DNA of 36,307 bases, from the NCBI GenBank assembly GCA_028278585.1, contig JANQEC010000303.1, forward strand, positions 1 through 36,307. The letters run 5' to 3'. Each line of letters opens with the position of its first letter. Position 1 is the first letter of the stretch. Below the pieces are notes generated by a model, which was given only the letters and a program-made list of their open reading frames with translations, did not search any database and was not told where the DNA came from. Below, one piece after another: positions 7,586 to 16,195 of the stretch. The DNA comes from Cyclobacteriaceae bacterium (GTDB taxonomy: Bacteria > Bacteroidota > Bacteroidia > Cytophagales > Cyclobacteriaceae). Both the position numbers and the translations under genes were made by a program.

Positions 7586-8686
7586 ATGCTGAGCCTGGCA
7601 AACCTATCAGATATAGTCTGGACAAGTATAGTAGCTTATTCGATGGTACAGGGCTATTTGTTGTTTATCCTATTCCCAACCAATCGGCAAGGCTCAAAAC
7701 AGGCCAAATGGTTACTTGCCACAACCTCCCTTTTGTGTGCACTCCTTCTAACTGAAGAACTGCTAAGTCATGCAATTGGATATGAGAAACTGCCACATTT
7801 AATCTTCTCTACAGGTCCGCTTTGGTATTTGTTAAGCCCAATCATCTTTTTTTATGTCAGGCACCAAACAGCTCGAATAAAAGTTACCCGAAAAGATTTC
7901 TGGCACCTACTACCTATGGTTTGGGTGCTTCTTAGCTCACTTGATTTCTATTCCTTTTCCAGTGAAACAAAACTCTACTACCTTAAAATGTCTGCAAAAG
8001 GAAGTTCGGCACCTATTCACACCATCAATTTCATTCTCTTCTTTTCTCAATCGGTGTTTTATCTTGCTGCCAGTTGGTCTTTGATTAAGCAAGAAGCGGC
8101 CTATAAACAAAGAAGAAACGAATATTCATGGGTTGTTCAATTGGTTATTGGGTTAGGCATAATTGCAATTTTGAGTTTGTTTTCAATTCTTATTTTAAAT
8201 GTGGAGATTAAGAATTTATGGTGGATTAGCTCAACCTATTTCATTTTAGTTTCCGTGTTTTTGTTAGTTCTTTTTGTCCAGAGCATAAGATCTCCAAACA
8301 AGCTCTACCTTATCAGGCGAACTACAAAACTGAAATCCGCCCATACAAATGCAGAATCACATGAATCCTTTTCGGAGCTTCTCCAATTCCTGGATGATCA
8401 AAAACCATATAGAAATCCGGAATTTGATCTCCCAATGCTATCACGAGAATTTGGACATTCCAGGCACTATTTGTCACTGCTGATAAAAGAAGCAACAGGC
8501 CTGAACTTCAGAGATTTCATCAACCAATACCGACTTGAAGAAGCAAAGAAAAAACTGGCTAGCGCCCATAGTAAGCAATTCACCATCCAGTCGATCGCTA
8601 GCGATTCTGGCTTTACGAGTCTCGCCACTTTCTACAGAGCCTTTAAGAAATTAGAAGGTAGAACACCCAAGTCGTTCATCAACTAA
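7586..8686 (+). CDS. AraC-family regulator with multi-helix membrane N-terminus, 366 aa
   Basis: About residues 1-235 contain seven hydrophobic segments (for example IIFFYVRH, LVIGLGIIAILSLFSILIL and YFILVSVFLLVLFV). The C-terminal 110 residues are an AraC-type double helix-turn-helix: FDLPMLSREFGHSRHYLSLLI, then FRDFINQYRLEEAKKKL, and IASDSGFTSLATFYRAFKKLEGRTPKSF. This layout, a membrane-bound AraC factor, is common in Bacteroidota and suggests direct sensing of a membrane or periplasmic signal. The ATG at 7586 begins just before the first helix. It is divergent from the CHAT gene; its stop abuts the convergent lipoprotein gene without a gap. Targets are unknown. Confidence 0.92.
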   Translation: MLSLANLSDIVWTSIVAYSMVQGYLLFILFPTNRQGSKQAKWLLATTSLLCALLLTEELLSHAIGYEKLPHLIFSTGPLWYLLSPIIFFYVRHQTARIKVTRKDFWHLLPMVWVLLSSLDFYSFSSETKLYYLKMSAKGSSAPIHTINFILFFSQSVFYLAASWSLIKQEAAYKQRRNEYSWVVQLVIGLGIIAILSLFSILILNVEIKNLWWISSTYFILVSVFLLVLFVQSIRSPNKLYLIRRTTKLKSAHTNAESHESFSELLQFLDDQKPYRNPEFDLPMLSREFGHSRHYLSLLIKEATGLNFRDFINQYRLEEAKKKLASAHSKQFTIQSIASDSGFTSLATFYRAFKKLEGRTPKSFIN

Positions 8687-9649
8687 TCATTTCAATTCGA
8701 TTACTCTAACGACCACAGGATTTAACGGGCTGCCCTGACCAACCAGCCTTGATACCACGTAAATCTTACTCTCATCAGGACTAATACCGATTCCATTTGG
8801 AATAAAGAAACTTGCTACATCCCCATCCCCGTCATCATTCCCGGCGTCACCCGTCCCTGCTATAATTGAAACTTCTCCATCAAGCGTCACCTCGTACAAC
8901 TTGTTTCCGCCACGACTCAATGCATAGAGTACTCCATTACCATAAACCAAGTGCGAGTTGCTGTTCGCTGGAAGCTTTGTCAAAATTGCCGGAGTTCCAT
9001 CTGGCGTAACTTTTACTATGCTGCTATTGCTGAAATTTGCAACATACAAATTACCTTCATCATCGATTGTCAGTCCGTTTGGACATCTAAAAATGGTGCG
9101 ATCAGAGGAAAAAACAGTAGAAGTTCCATCTGGTTCAATCTTCTGTATCGAAGACCCAGCACAGTTACATACAAATATGTTTTCATTTTCATCCAGCGTC
9201 ACCCCCACTGGCGAAAAAAGTCCAGTGTTGGAAAGGGTACTCACTTGACCATCAGATGTGATTTCACTTATGAAGTTTCCCTTAATATTGGCTTGAATCA
9301 AATTTCCATTGGCAGCAAAAGCATTACCAGAAGGGCCAACCAACCCATCTGCAAAGAGAGATACAGCTCCCGTTTCTGGATTGATCTTTGATACAATCGT
9401 ACCATTTGCATCATCAATTTTGTTTCCAAAATCAGCCACATAGATAAAACCATCTGCATCAACCGTCAAGCCTCCGCTTCCATCAAAGCTAGACGTCAAA
9501 GTAGACACGGTATATAGACATCTTTTGTCATTCACCGTTTCGGTTGTAGGATTCCCGCATACGTCAAACAACGAGGGTGAATCATCTCCTCCGCATGATG
9601 TTGTTACTAGTAATACAATACTTAGACTTGTAATTTTTAAATGCGTCAT
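8687..9649 (-). CDS. NHL/SMP-30-like beta-propeller lipoprotein, 320 aa
   Basis: The signal peptide ends in a lipobox with Cys19 (LLVTTSCGGDD), so the protein should be lipid-anchored outside the cytoplasm. The rest is a chain of NHL-type repeats of the form G-hydrophobic-DxxGfIYVADf: GLTVDADGFIYVADF, GVTLDENENIFVCN, GLTIDDEGNLYVANF and GIGISPDESKIYVVS, which together should close a six-bladed propeller. Relatives include lactonase-like and sugar-binding proteins, but I see no definite catalytic residues, so only the fold is called. It converges on the AraC gene, and its upstream region is shared with the divergent PadR-permease operon. Confidence 0.82.
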   Translation of the reverse strand: MTHLKITSLSIVLLVTTSCGGDDSPSLFDVCGNPTTETVNDKRCLYTVSTLTSSFDGSGGLTVDADGFIYVADFGNKIDDANGTIVSKINPETGAVSLFADGLVGPSGNAFAANGNLIQANIKGNFISEITSDGQVSTLSNTGLFSPVGVTLDENENIFVCNCAGSSIQKIEPDGTSTVFSSDRTIFRCPNGLTIDDEGNLYVANFSNSSIVKVTPDGTPAILTKLPANSNSHLVYGNGVLYALSRGGNKLYEVTLDGEVSIIAGTGDAGNDDGDGDVASFFIPNGIGISPDESKIYVVSRLVGQGSPLNPVVVRVIELK

Positions 9650-9716
9650 AATTTTAAGTTTTGGAGAAATTTAGGAGCAGAATTCTTTGTGCAAATCTTT
9701 CTGCTGCTCTGATGTC

Positions 9717-9737
9717 TCTCATTTATAGGAAATGAGA
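9717..9737. repeat. 8-bp inverted repeat upstream of the propeller lipoprotein
   Basis: TCTCATTT (9717-9724) and AAATGAGA (9730-9737) are perfect reverse complements separated by ATAGG. The repeat lies in the 208-base divergent region, about 70 bases upstream of the lipoprotein start. It lacks a U-tract, so an operator or leader hairpin is more likely than a terminator. Confidence 0.35.
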
Positions 9738-9831
9738 TAAACTAAGACTCCTTCCAGACGGTGACCGTACAAAAGCAGTCTATATCCCAGGAGGGATCTG
9801 CTTCTTATAACTTTTTCCTAGCTACATTCGT

Positions 9832-9846
9832 ATTTGTTTTACAAAT
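9832..9846 (+). promoter_or_regulatory. Predicted PadR operator, copy 1
   Basis: ATTTGT-TTT-ACAAAT is a perfect 6+6 palindrome with a 3-base spacer, 11 bases upstream of the PadR start codon. The same half-sites with the same spacing precede the second PadR gene of the window. PadR-family repressors are usually autoregulated through palindromes with ATGT/ACAT-like halves, so this is the likely binding site. A TACATTCG at 9823-9830, one mismatch from TAnnTTTG, could be the -7 element just before it. Confidence 0.65.
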
Positions 9847-9857
9847 AGGTAAATTCT

Positions 9858-10187
9858 ATGCGTTTTAACCTTGGAGAATTCGAAGAAATAGTTCTTTTAG
9901 TAGTAGCAGCTCAAAATGAAGAGGCCTATGGCCTCTCCGTTACAACCTCAATCGAAGAAGAATTAAAGAGACCTGTCACCATGAGTAGTGTTCATACGGC
10001 TTTATACCGATTAGAAGAGAAGGGACTGGTAAAGTCCGAAATTGGTGGAACAACCAAAAGTCGGGGAGGCAGAAGAAAACGGATCTTTATGATCACTAGT
10101 GCAGGGAAAGAAGCATTGCTTGACGCTAAGAACGCAAGGAATCATTTATGGTCGATGATACCAAAAGTTGTATTTGAAAATCGATGA
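9858..10187 (+). CDS. PadR-family transcriptional regulator, 109 aa
   Basis: This is a short single-domain winged helix protein. It starts with LGEFEEIVLLVVAAQNEEAYG, contains the PadR recognition helix region (MSSVHTALYRLEEKGLVKSE) and the characteristic wing GGTTKSRGGRRKRIFMIT. Length and motif order match PadR-like proteins. Its stop overlaps the ATG of the next gene (ATGA), so it is translationally coupled to the FtsX-type permease it presumably controls. The operator-like palindrome 11 bases upstream suggests autoregulation. It is clearly paralogous to the PadR protein at 20383. Confidence 0.95.
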   Translation: MRFNLGEFEEIVLLVVAAQNEEAYGLSVTTSIEEELKRPVTMSSVHTALYRLEEKGLVKSEIGGTTKSRGGRRKRIFMITSAGKEALLDAKNARNHLWSMIPKVVFENR

Positions 10188-12799
10188 GTTCACAAAAGAA
10201 CATATCTCCGCCGGCCTGGGCTGATCGCTTTTTCAACTGGTATTGCAAGAATGAGCTGGGAGAATCCATTCAGGGTGATTTACACGAACGATATGAATTG
10301 TATCGCAATTCACATTCACGAATAAGATCCAATCTGCTTTACTGGATGGACGTCATCCGATTTATTAATCGATTCACATTAAGAAAAAAATCAACGAGAA
10401 GAACTTTTATACCTACGATTATGCTGAAAAATTATACACTCGTCGCTTTACGAAACATCAAAAGAAACGTGGCCTTTACTACGATAAATGTGGTCGGCCT
10501 TGCAATATCCATGGCGGTATGTTTGCTAATAATTGCTACCATTGATGACCAGACCAGCTATGACGAGTTTCATTCCAAAGGAGATCAAATCTACCGTGTC
10601 ACCCACAGGAGATTAAATGATGTCAATTTACCGATCGCCACTACTCCTTTGCCTCTGGCAGAAAAACTGAAAAATGAATACACAGGCCTTGAACATATCG
10701 TACAGTTCAGGAGAGGATTTTCCGGAGAAATCCTGGATAATGGAAAAGCGATCAATATTAGCGGACTCTACACCAACCCTGAGTTGTTTGATCTATTTGA
10801 TTTCGAGCTTGAATCTGGAAATGTTGGAACAGCATTGAAGGAACCGAATTCGGTAGTTCTAAGAAATGATATTGCTACAAAATTTTTCAAAGACAAAGAC
10901 CCCATGGGAGAGGATTTGATCATTGAAGGTTTGGGTTCATTTAAAATCACAGGTGTCCTGAAGGAAATACCCGGAAAAACACACATCAATTTCGAGGCGT
11001 TTGCTTCATTCTCCACTGTCGCTTCATTGGAAAAACAAGGAAAACTATCTGAATCACTTTCAGATTGGGATAAACTCTCCGGTGGATGGGTTTACTTCAA
11101 TTTCAAAGAAGGCCGGCACCTGTCCGATCTGCAAGCCACCCTGAATAGGATCTCTGACGAGAATTACAACGAAGAATCCGAATACGATGTGGTGTTCAGT
11201 ATTCAGAAAATGACCAACATCACTCCGGGCCCTTTGATGGGAAACCAGATTGGTCAATCCATGCCCAACTTTTTTATCTACGGGCTAGTGATCCTGGCTG
11301 TTTTAATCATGACCTGTGCTGCCTTCAATTATGCCAATCTTACTACAGCCAGGGCACTAACGAGATTCAAGGAAGTTGGAGTGAGAAAGGTGATGGGATC
11401 TACAAAAGGACAAGTGGTTATGCAGTTTGTAATAGAAGCTGTTTTGGTTTCATTGTTTTCCCTTGTAATAGCTATTGGTCTTCTTCGGTTACTCATCCCT
11501 GCATTTGAAGGTCTGAACATGAGCTCACTCCTTGAATGGAAACTCAACCCCGGCACGAAAGTGTATGTACAGTTTTTGATTTTCAGCCTTCTTACCGGGC
11601 TTTTCACAGGGTTTTTCCCGTCACTGTACATGTCGTCGGTAAAGCCGATCAATGCTCTCAAAGGAATGGATGGACCAAAAATGTCAAAAATTGGCTTGAG
11701 AAAATCATTGATAGTGACTCAATTGGTTATTTCCATTGTGCTCATCATTTCAGCAACTCTTGTCCATCGCCAGATCAAATACATGATCAATAAAGACTAT
11801 GGTTTCAATCGAAGTAACATCGTAAATGTTGATCTTCAAGGTCAGGACTTTGATCTGATTAAACCTGAACTTGAAAAGTTGTCCTTTGTTGAGCGAGTAT
11901 CTGGGGCGAACAACATACCAAGTATTGGCCGTCATGATGACATTGAGCTTAGAAAAAATGTGACCGATGAAGAAGTGAAATACAACTATTTCTCTGTCGA
12001 TGAAAATTACATTGACAACCTCAGTCTCAATTTAATTGCCGGGACGAATTTTACACCTAAGCAAACGGAAGAAAGAGAAGTTATCATCAATGAAGAGGCA
12101 GTTGACGCTCTTGGATACGAAAGTCCGGAAAAGGCAATTGGAGGTAATGTCATTCTCGGTGATAGCACCAATGTCAATATTGTTGGTGTAGTGAAAAACT
12201 ACAACTTCATGATCCTGTACATGGACATCAAGCCACTATTGCTTCGGTACAACCCTGAAGAGTTTGAATGGGCGCAGGTGAAAGTATCCGGTGCAAATAG
12301 AATCGATGAGTTAAAGCAAATGGAAAGTACCTGGGCCGGTTTTGATCCTAATCATGATTTCGAATACAACTACTTTGACGAACAAATTGAGGAATTCTAT
12401 TCCATGTTTTATGATATCGTGTACATCGTGGGCCTCATTTCCATCCTTAGCATTGTTATCGCCGGGATGGGTCTGCTGGGTATTGCTACGTACTCCATAC
12501 AAACCAGGCTCAAAGAAGTAGGAATTAGAAAGATCCTCGGTGCTGATGGAAAGAACCTAATCCTCATTCTAGGCAAGAGCTTTTTCATCATGATCATCAT
12601 CTCCACGTTGATTGGTGGCCTCATCTCATTCTTTGGGAATAAAGCATGGCTTGAACTGTTTGCCTACCGAGTAAGTTTTGGTTTCGATATTGTTGGAATT
12701 GCTTTTTTATTCATCATTGTGATTGGTGGTCTCACCATAGGAACACAAACCTGGAAGGCGATGCGAACGAACCCCGCTGACATTCTGAGAAATGAATAA
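10184..12799 (+). CDS. FtsX/MacB-type ABC permease with N-terminal prefix domain, 871 aa
   Basis: The first 80 residues form the prefix domain seen in PadR-linked permeases (PPAWADRFFNWYCKNELGES, then IQGDLHERYE). A MacB-like core follows: a first membrane helix near 100-120, a periplasmic MacB_PCD-type domain, three helices with the FKEVGVRKVMGSTKGQVVMQF signature, a second periplasmic domain and three final helices with LKEVGIRKILGADGKNLILIL. Such proteins are ABC transporter permeases of the mechanotransmission class, handling peptides, lipids or antibiotics. No ATPase gene is adjacent, so it is an orphan that must borrow one. It is coupled to the PadR gene by a 4-base overlap. The substrate is unknown. 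Confidence 0.93.
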   Translation: MSSQKNISPPAWADRFFNWYCKNELGESIQGDLHERYELYRNSHSRIRSNLLYWMDVIRFINRFTLRKKSTRRTFIPTIMLKNYTLVALRNIKRNVAFTTINVVGLAISMAVCLLIIATIDDQTSYDEFHSKGDQIYRVTHRRLNDVNLPIATTPLPLAEKLKNEYTGLEHIVQFRRGFSGEILDNGKAINISGLYTNPELFDLFDFELESGNVGTALKEPNSVVLRNDIATKFFKDKDPMGEDLIIEGLGSFKITGVLKEIPGKTHINFEAFASFSTVASLEKQGKLSESLSDWDKLSGGWVYFNFKEGRHLSDLQATLNRISDENYNEESEYDVVFSIQKMTNITPGPLMGNQIGQSMPNFFIYGLVILAVLIMTCAAFNYANLTTARALTRFKEVGVRKVMGSTKGQVVMQFVIEAVLVSLFSLVIAIGLLRLLIPAFEGLNMSSLLEWKLNPGTKVYVQFLIFSLLTGLFTGFFPSLYMSSVKPINALKGMDGPKMSKIGLRKSLIVTQLVISIVLIISATLVHRQIKYMINKDYGFNRSNIVNVDLQGQDFDLIKPELEKLSFVERVSGANNIPSIGRHDDIELRKNVTDEEVKYNYFSVDENYIDNLSLNLIAGTNFTPKQTEEREVIINEEAVDALGYESPEKAIGGNVILGDSTNVNIVGVVKNYNFMILYMDIKPLLLRYNPEEFEWAQVKVSGANRIDELKQMESTWAGFDPNHDFEYNYFDEQIEEFYSMFYDIVYIVGLISILSIVIAGMGLLGIATYSIQTRLKEVGIRKILGADGKNLILILGKSFFIMIIISTLIGGLISFFGNKAWLELFAYRVSFGFDIVGIAFLFIIVIGGLTIGTQTWKAMRTNPADILRNE

Positions 12800-12935
12800 A
12801 GAATTTCCATTCAAAATGGATCGAATTACTCACTATTGTGAATGATTCTGTCGGCCATTGTCATTTAGGAAAAAAAGAATGAGGTAAATAATTACACTTT
12901 CTTTATCTTAAGAGATCAACATAAAACCTTTCCGT

Positions 12936-13442
12936 ATGTTTGATCTAAAACCCCTCTCAAAAGAAGCCATTCCAAAGGCCATAGATAGAGCCAAGCAATA
13001 TCGCCAACTCAATCAGCCATGGCATGCAGAGAGCATATGCAGGGATGTTTACGCAGTTGATCCTGATCATCAACAAAACCTGATCATTTTATTCCTGGCA
13101 ATCACCGATCAGTTCGTGAATGACAAACACGGGAAAAGCATGCAAGATGCGGAAGAGATTATCGACAAACTGCGTGATGAATATCAAAGGGATTATGCAC
13201 GTGGAATAGTGTTCGAACGACAGGCATCTGCCGCAATAAAGCGCGGTGGTCCAAGAGCGAGTTATATCGCTTACTATCACATTTTACGGGCTCTTGAGTT
13301 TTATGAAAAATCAGCCAAGTCGCATCCGGATAAGAACGAAGAATCTATTCTGCGTTACAACACTTGTGTAAGAATGGTTGAAGAATTCGACCTTAAACCT
13401 GCGCCTGATGACGATGGAAGTCATGGCACATTGGGTGAGTGA
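12936..13442 (+). CDS. Small TPR-like protein of unknown function, 168 aa
   Basis: The protein is mainly helical, with a TPR-like pair near the N-terminus (IDRAKQYRQLNQPWHAESIC, RDVYAVDPDHQQNLIILFL) and later helices around YIAYYHILRALEFYEKSAKS. No signal peptide or membrane helix is seen, so it is likely cytosolic. The end is acidic and apparently disordered. It stands alone between the permease gene (136 bases upstream) and the convergent sdhB gene. I do not recognise a more specific family; a scaffold role is only what TPR folds generally suggest. Confidence 0.7.
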   Translation: MFDLKPLSKEAIPKAIDRAKQYRQLNQPWHAESICRDVYAVDPDHQQNLIILFLAITDQFVNDKHGKSMQDAEEIIDKLRDEYQRDYARGIVFERQASAAIKRGGPRASYIAYYHILRALEFYEKSAKSHPDKNEESILRYNTCVRMVEEFDLKPAPDDDGSHGTLGE

Positions 13443-13467
13443 ATGGCTAATTGATTAGTTGACATTT

Positions 13468-13494
13468 AGATCCTTCGCTATGCTCAGGATGACA
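13468..13494. repeat. Interspersed repeat fragment, 'CHPEHSEGS' type
   Basis: AGATCCTTCGCTATGCTCAGGATGACA matches from memory a short repeat often found between genes in Bacteroidota and other phyla; spurious translation of its minus strand gives CHPEHSEGSK. It has ATCCT/AGGAT ends as a weak inverted repeat. It is the first of three such fragments clustered between two convergent genes. Confidence 0.65.
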
Positions 13495-13523
13495 TTTCAC
13501 TGATAGATTATATGCTAATTGTT

Positions 13524-13555
13524 CTGTCATACTGACGCAGGAGCATCTCTTGTTC
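13524..13555. repeat. Interspersed repeat fragment, 'GTCATACTGACGCAGGAG' type
   Basis: CTGTCATACTGACGCAGGAG followed by CATCTCTTG resembles another common intergenic repeat (usually GTCATTCTGACGAAGGAGGAATCT). It sits between the two other fragments. Recognition rests on memory of the motif, not a search. Confidence 0.5.
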
Positions 13556-13570
13556 AATAGTTGATAACCT

Positions 13571-13608
13571 GTCACAGAAGAAGACCCTGAAACAAGTTCA
13601 GGGTGACT
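13571..13608. repeat. Interspersed repeat fragment, 'SHPELVSGSS' type
   Basis: GACCCTGAAACAAGTTCAGG and its flanks (GTCAC before, GTGAC after) match the widespread repeat whose spurious translation reads HPELVSGSS. Its centre is an 8-bp perfect inverted repeat, described as a separate hairpin entry. Confidence 0.7.
13584..13604. terminator. Hairpin between convergent genes, possible terminator
   Basis: ACCCTGAA (13584-13591) and TTCAGGGT (13597-13604) pair perfectly around ACAAG. The hairpin lies between the stop of the TPR-like gene and the stop of sdhB, so it could end transcription in both directions. No strong U-tract is present, so factor-independent termination would be weak. Confidence 0.35.
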
Positions 13609-13636
13609 GTTGGGAATGAGAACGCGCGGATATTGC

Positions 13637-14377
13637 TCAGGCAGATTTCTTACCAAAAAGCTTCCGCCAGAGCCATTTCAAAGGATCGTAATATTTATCA
13701 ACCATCCGTTCCTTGAGCGGAATGATTGCATTATCTGTAATGGTGATCTCCTCCGGGCACACTTCCGTACAGCACTTTGTAATGTTGCAAAGTCCAACTC
13801 CTTGCTCTTTCACCAATTGTTCACTTCGGTCCGCTACGTCCAATGGGTGCATTTCCAGGCTTGCTGCTCTAACAAGAAAGCGAGGGCCGATGAATTCATT
13901 TTTGAGTTCATGCTCTCGTAATACATGACATACATTCTGACATAAAAAGCATTCTATGCATTTTCTGAATTCCTGAACCCTGTCTGCCTCGTATTGATAA
14001 AATATTCGCTCACCTTCTTTAGGTGTGAACGGAATGATCTTTTTGTTCACTTCAAAATTCCAGGATACATCACAAACAAGATCTTTGATAACAGGAAACG
14101 TCTTCATTGGACGAATAGAGATGGTCACATCTTCCGGATATTTATCCATCCGTTCCATGCACATCAATTTCGGCTTACCATTCACCTCTGCACTACATGA
14201 GCCACATTTGCCCGCTTTGCAATTCCATCGAACTCCAAGGTCAGTTGCCTGTTGCTTTTGCACGGAGTGCACAGCATCCAACACAACCATTCCAGGGATT
14301 CTTGGGACGCTATAATCGACCATTTTCCCACCATCCTTATCCCCTCTGAATATTTGAAGTTTTACTTCCTGTTCCAT
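13637..14377 (-). CDS. sdhB: Succinate dehydrogenase/fumarate reductase iron-sulfur subunit, 246 aa
   Basis: This subunit passes electrons between the flavoprotein and the membrane quinone site. The N-terminal ferredoxin domain has the [2Fe-2S] ligands C53, C58, C61 and C73 (NCKAGKCGSCSAEV, KLMC). The C-terminal domain carries CIECFLCQNVC and CNITKCCTEVCPEE for the [4Fe-4S] and [3Fe-4S] clusters. Length is normal for the family. It is the last gene of sdhC-sdhA-sdhB, separated from sdhA by one base. Whether the enzyme runs as succinate dehydrogenase or fumarate reductase cannot be decided here; an aerobic TCA role is more likely for this kind of organism. Confidence 0.95.
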   Translation of the reverse strand: MEQEVKLQIFRGDKDGGKMVDYSVPRIPGMVVLDAVHSVQKQQATDLGVRWNCKAGKCGSCSAEVNGKPKLMCMERMDKYPEDVTISIRPMKTFPVIKDLVCDVSWNFEVNKKIIPFTPKEGERIFYQYEADRVQEFRKCIECFLCQNVCHVLREHELKNEFIGPRFLVRAASLEMHPLDVADRSEQLVKEQGVGLCNITKCCTEVCPEEITITDNAIIPLKERMVDKYYDPLKWLWRKLFGKKSA

Positions 14378-14378
14378 A

Positions 14379-16193
14379 TCACTTGATCTGTTTGTCTAAC
14401 AATTCCTGAAGTTCAGGTGGTGGTGATTCCAGTGGAACCTTAACCACTTCATTCCCACTTTCAGTTTGCTTCGCGATTGAATTGACTTTGCCCCACTCGT
14501 CTTCGGAGTTAGGAAAATCTTCACGCGTATGCGCACCTCTGCTTTCTTCCCTTTGAAGTGCTGCTTTGGCAACTACTTCACTAATGTCAAGCATATTTTC
14601 AAGGTCAAGTGCAAGATGCCAGCCTGGGTTGAATTGAACGTTTCCTCCTACTTTGACCGTCTTTGCTCTTTCCCGCAACGCACTTATGTCATCAATGGCT
14701 TCTTTTAAATCTGATTCCGAACGCACAATTCCCACCTTCAACTGCATCATCTTTTGAAGATCTTCTGAGATCGAATATGGGTTCTCACCATCAGATTCAT
14801 TAAAAGGCTTCAGGCAGTTATCAATAACTTCATCAACATCCGATTTGTTAATGGTCGGATTGTCAGAAATTCCTTTCGCATATTTTGAGGCGAATTCACC
14901 AGCTCGCTTACCAAAAACCAATAGATCGGACAAGGAATTTCCTCCAAGCCGGTTAGCACCGTGCAATCCGGCTGCTACCTCGCCAGCAGCGTATAGTCCA
15001 GAAACCGTAGACGCTTGAGTTTCCGGGTCCACTTTTACTCCTCCCATTGTATAATGGCAGGTAGGACCAACCTCCATAGGTTCTTTTGTTATATCCACAT
15101 CTGCCAGTTGCTTGAATTGATGATACATGCTTGGCAGTTTCTTCTTGATCTCTTCACCTGGTCTCCTCGATGCAATATCAAGGTATACTCCTCCGTGTGG
15201 TGCTCCCCTTCCAGCCAATACTTCTTTTCTGATAGCTCTTGCAACAACGTCCCGCGTAAGTAGCTCTGGTGGCCTGCGTTCCTTCGGAATCTTCCCGGCA
15301 ACTACGGCTTTTACCCATCCATTCGCCTCTTCCTCGGTTTCCGCATAGTCACCCTGGAACATCTCCGGGATATTTTCGAACATGAACCGTTTGCCTTCAC
15401 TGTTTTTAAGCACCCCGCCTTCTCCCCGGACTCCTTCCGTAATGAGCGTTCCTTTTACACTGGGTGGCCAAACCATCCCGGTTGGGTGAAATTGTATGAA
15501 CTCCATATCCAGGAGATCTGCTCCGGCCCACAATGCAAGTGCATGACCGTCAGCCGTATATTCCCAGGAGTTAGAAGTTACCTCCCAGCATCGACCTGTA
15601 CCCCCTGTAGCCAGGACAACTGATTTAGCACTAAATACTGTGAATCGTCCTGTCTCCCGCTCATAAGCTACACAACCTGATACGGCACCATCACTTTTTA
15701 ACAATTTACGAACTGTGTATTCCATGTACACATCAATGCCAGTATGTACCCCCTTATCCTGAAGTGTTCGCAAAAGTTCTAGTCCTGTTCTATCCCCTAC
15801 GTGAGCCAGTCGCGGATATGTATGACCTCCAAAATTTCGCTGTAGAATCTTTCCATTTTTTGTACGGTCAAATACTGCCCCCCATTCTTCCAATTCATTG
15901 ACTCTGTCCGGCGCTTCCTGGGCGTGCAATTGTGCCATCCTCCACTGATTGAGGTATTTTCCTCCTTTCATTGTATCTCTGAAATGAGTCTGCCAATTGT
16001 CCCGCTCATCCAAATTAGCCAACGATGCTGCCACTCCACCTTCAGCCATCACGGTATGCGCTTTCCCCAGAAGAGACTTGCACACAATTGCAGTGTTGGC
16101 TCCACTAGCTGATGCTTCAATTGCTGCGCGCAATCCAGCACCACCGGCACCAATAATTACAACATCGTAATTCAGCGTTGTATATCTATCCAT
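14379..16193 (-). CDS. sdhA: Succinate dehydrogenase/fumarate reductase flavoprotein subunit, 604 aa
   Basis: This is the catalytic subunit that interconverts succinate and fumarate. The FAD dinucleotide motif VVIIGAGGAGLRAAIEAS is at residues 11-28. His46 in KAHTVMAEGGVAAS is the expected covalent FAD attachment site. FIQFHPTG, LLTRDVVARAI and HYTMGGV carry substrate-site residues, and ANRLGGNSLSDLLVFGKRAG binds the flavin. The C-terminal helical domain ends normally. The protein is somewhat shorter than the roughly 640-aa form usual in Bacteroidota, and the phrase RLAHVGDRTGLELLRTL recalls the Sdh1-type enzymes of actinobacteria. It lies one base from sdhB and two bases from sdhC. Confidence 0.96.
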   Translation of the reverse strand: MDRYTTLNYDVVIIGAGGAGLRAAIEASASGANTAIVCKSLLGKAHTVMAEGGVAASLANLDERDNWQTHFRDTMKGGKYLNQWRMAQLHAQEAPDRVNELEEWGAVFDRTKNGKILQRNFGGHTYPRLAHVGDRTGLELLRTLQDKGVHTGIDVYMEYTVRKLLKSDGAVSGCVAYERETGRFTVFSAKSVVLATGGTGRCWEVTSNSWEYTADGHALALWAGADLLDMEFIQFHPTGMVWPPSVKGTLITEGVRGEGGVLKNSEGKRFMFENIPEMFQGDYAETEEEANGWVKAVVAGKIPKERRPPELLTRDVVARAIRKEVLAGRGAPHGGVYLDIASRRPGEEIKKKLPSMYHQFKQLADVDITKEPMEVGPTCHYTMGGVKVDPETQASTVSGLYAAGEVAAGLHGANRLGGNSLSDLLVFGKRAGEFASKYAKGISDNPTINKSDVDEVIDNCLKPFNESDGENPYSISEDLQKMMQLKVGIVRSESDLKEAIDDISALRERAKTVKVGGNVQFNPGWHLALDLENMLDISEVVAKAALQREESRGAHTREDFPNSEDEWGKVNSIAKQTESGNEVVKVPLESPPPELQELLDKQIK

Positions 16194-16195
16194 AA

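Noticed and set aside
8951-9391. 146-aa and 96-aa plus-strand ORFs antisense to the propeller lipoprotein
   Set aside because: The minus-strand gene has a full lipobox and NHL repeats; the plus-strand ORFs are shadows.
13447-13656. 69-aa minus-strand ORF containing SHPELVSGSS and CHPEHSEGSK
   Set aside because: This is the typical spurious translation of interspersed intergenic repeats and it overlaps the end of sdhB; not a gene.
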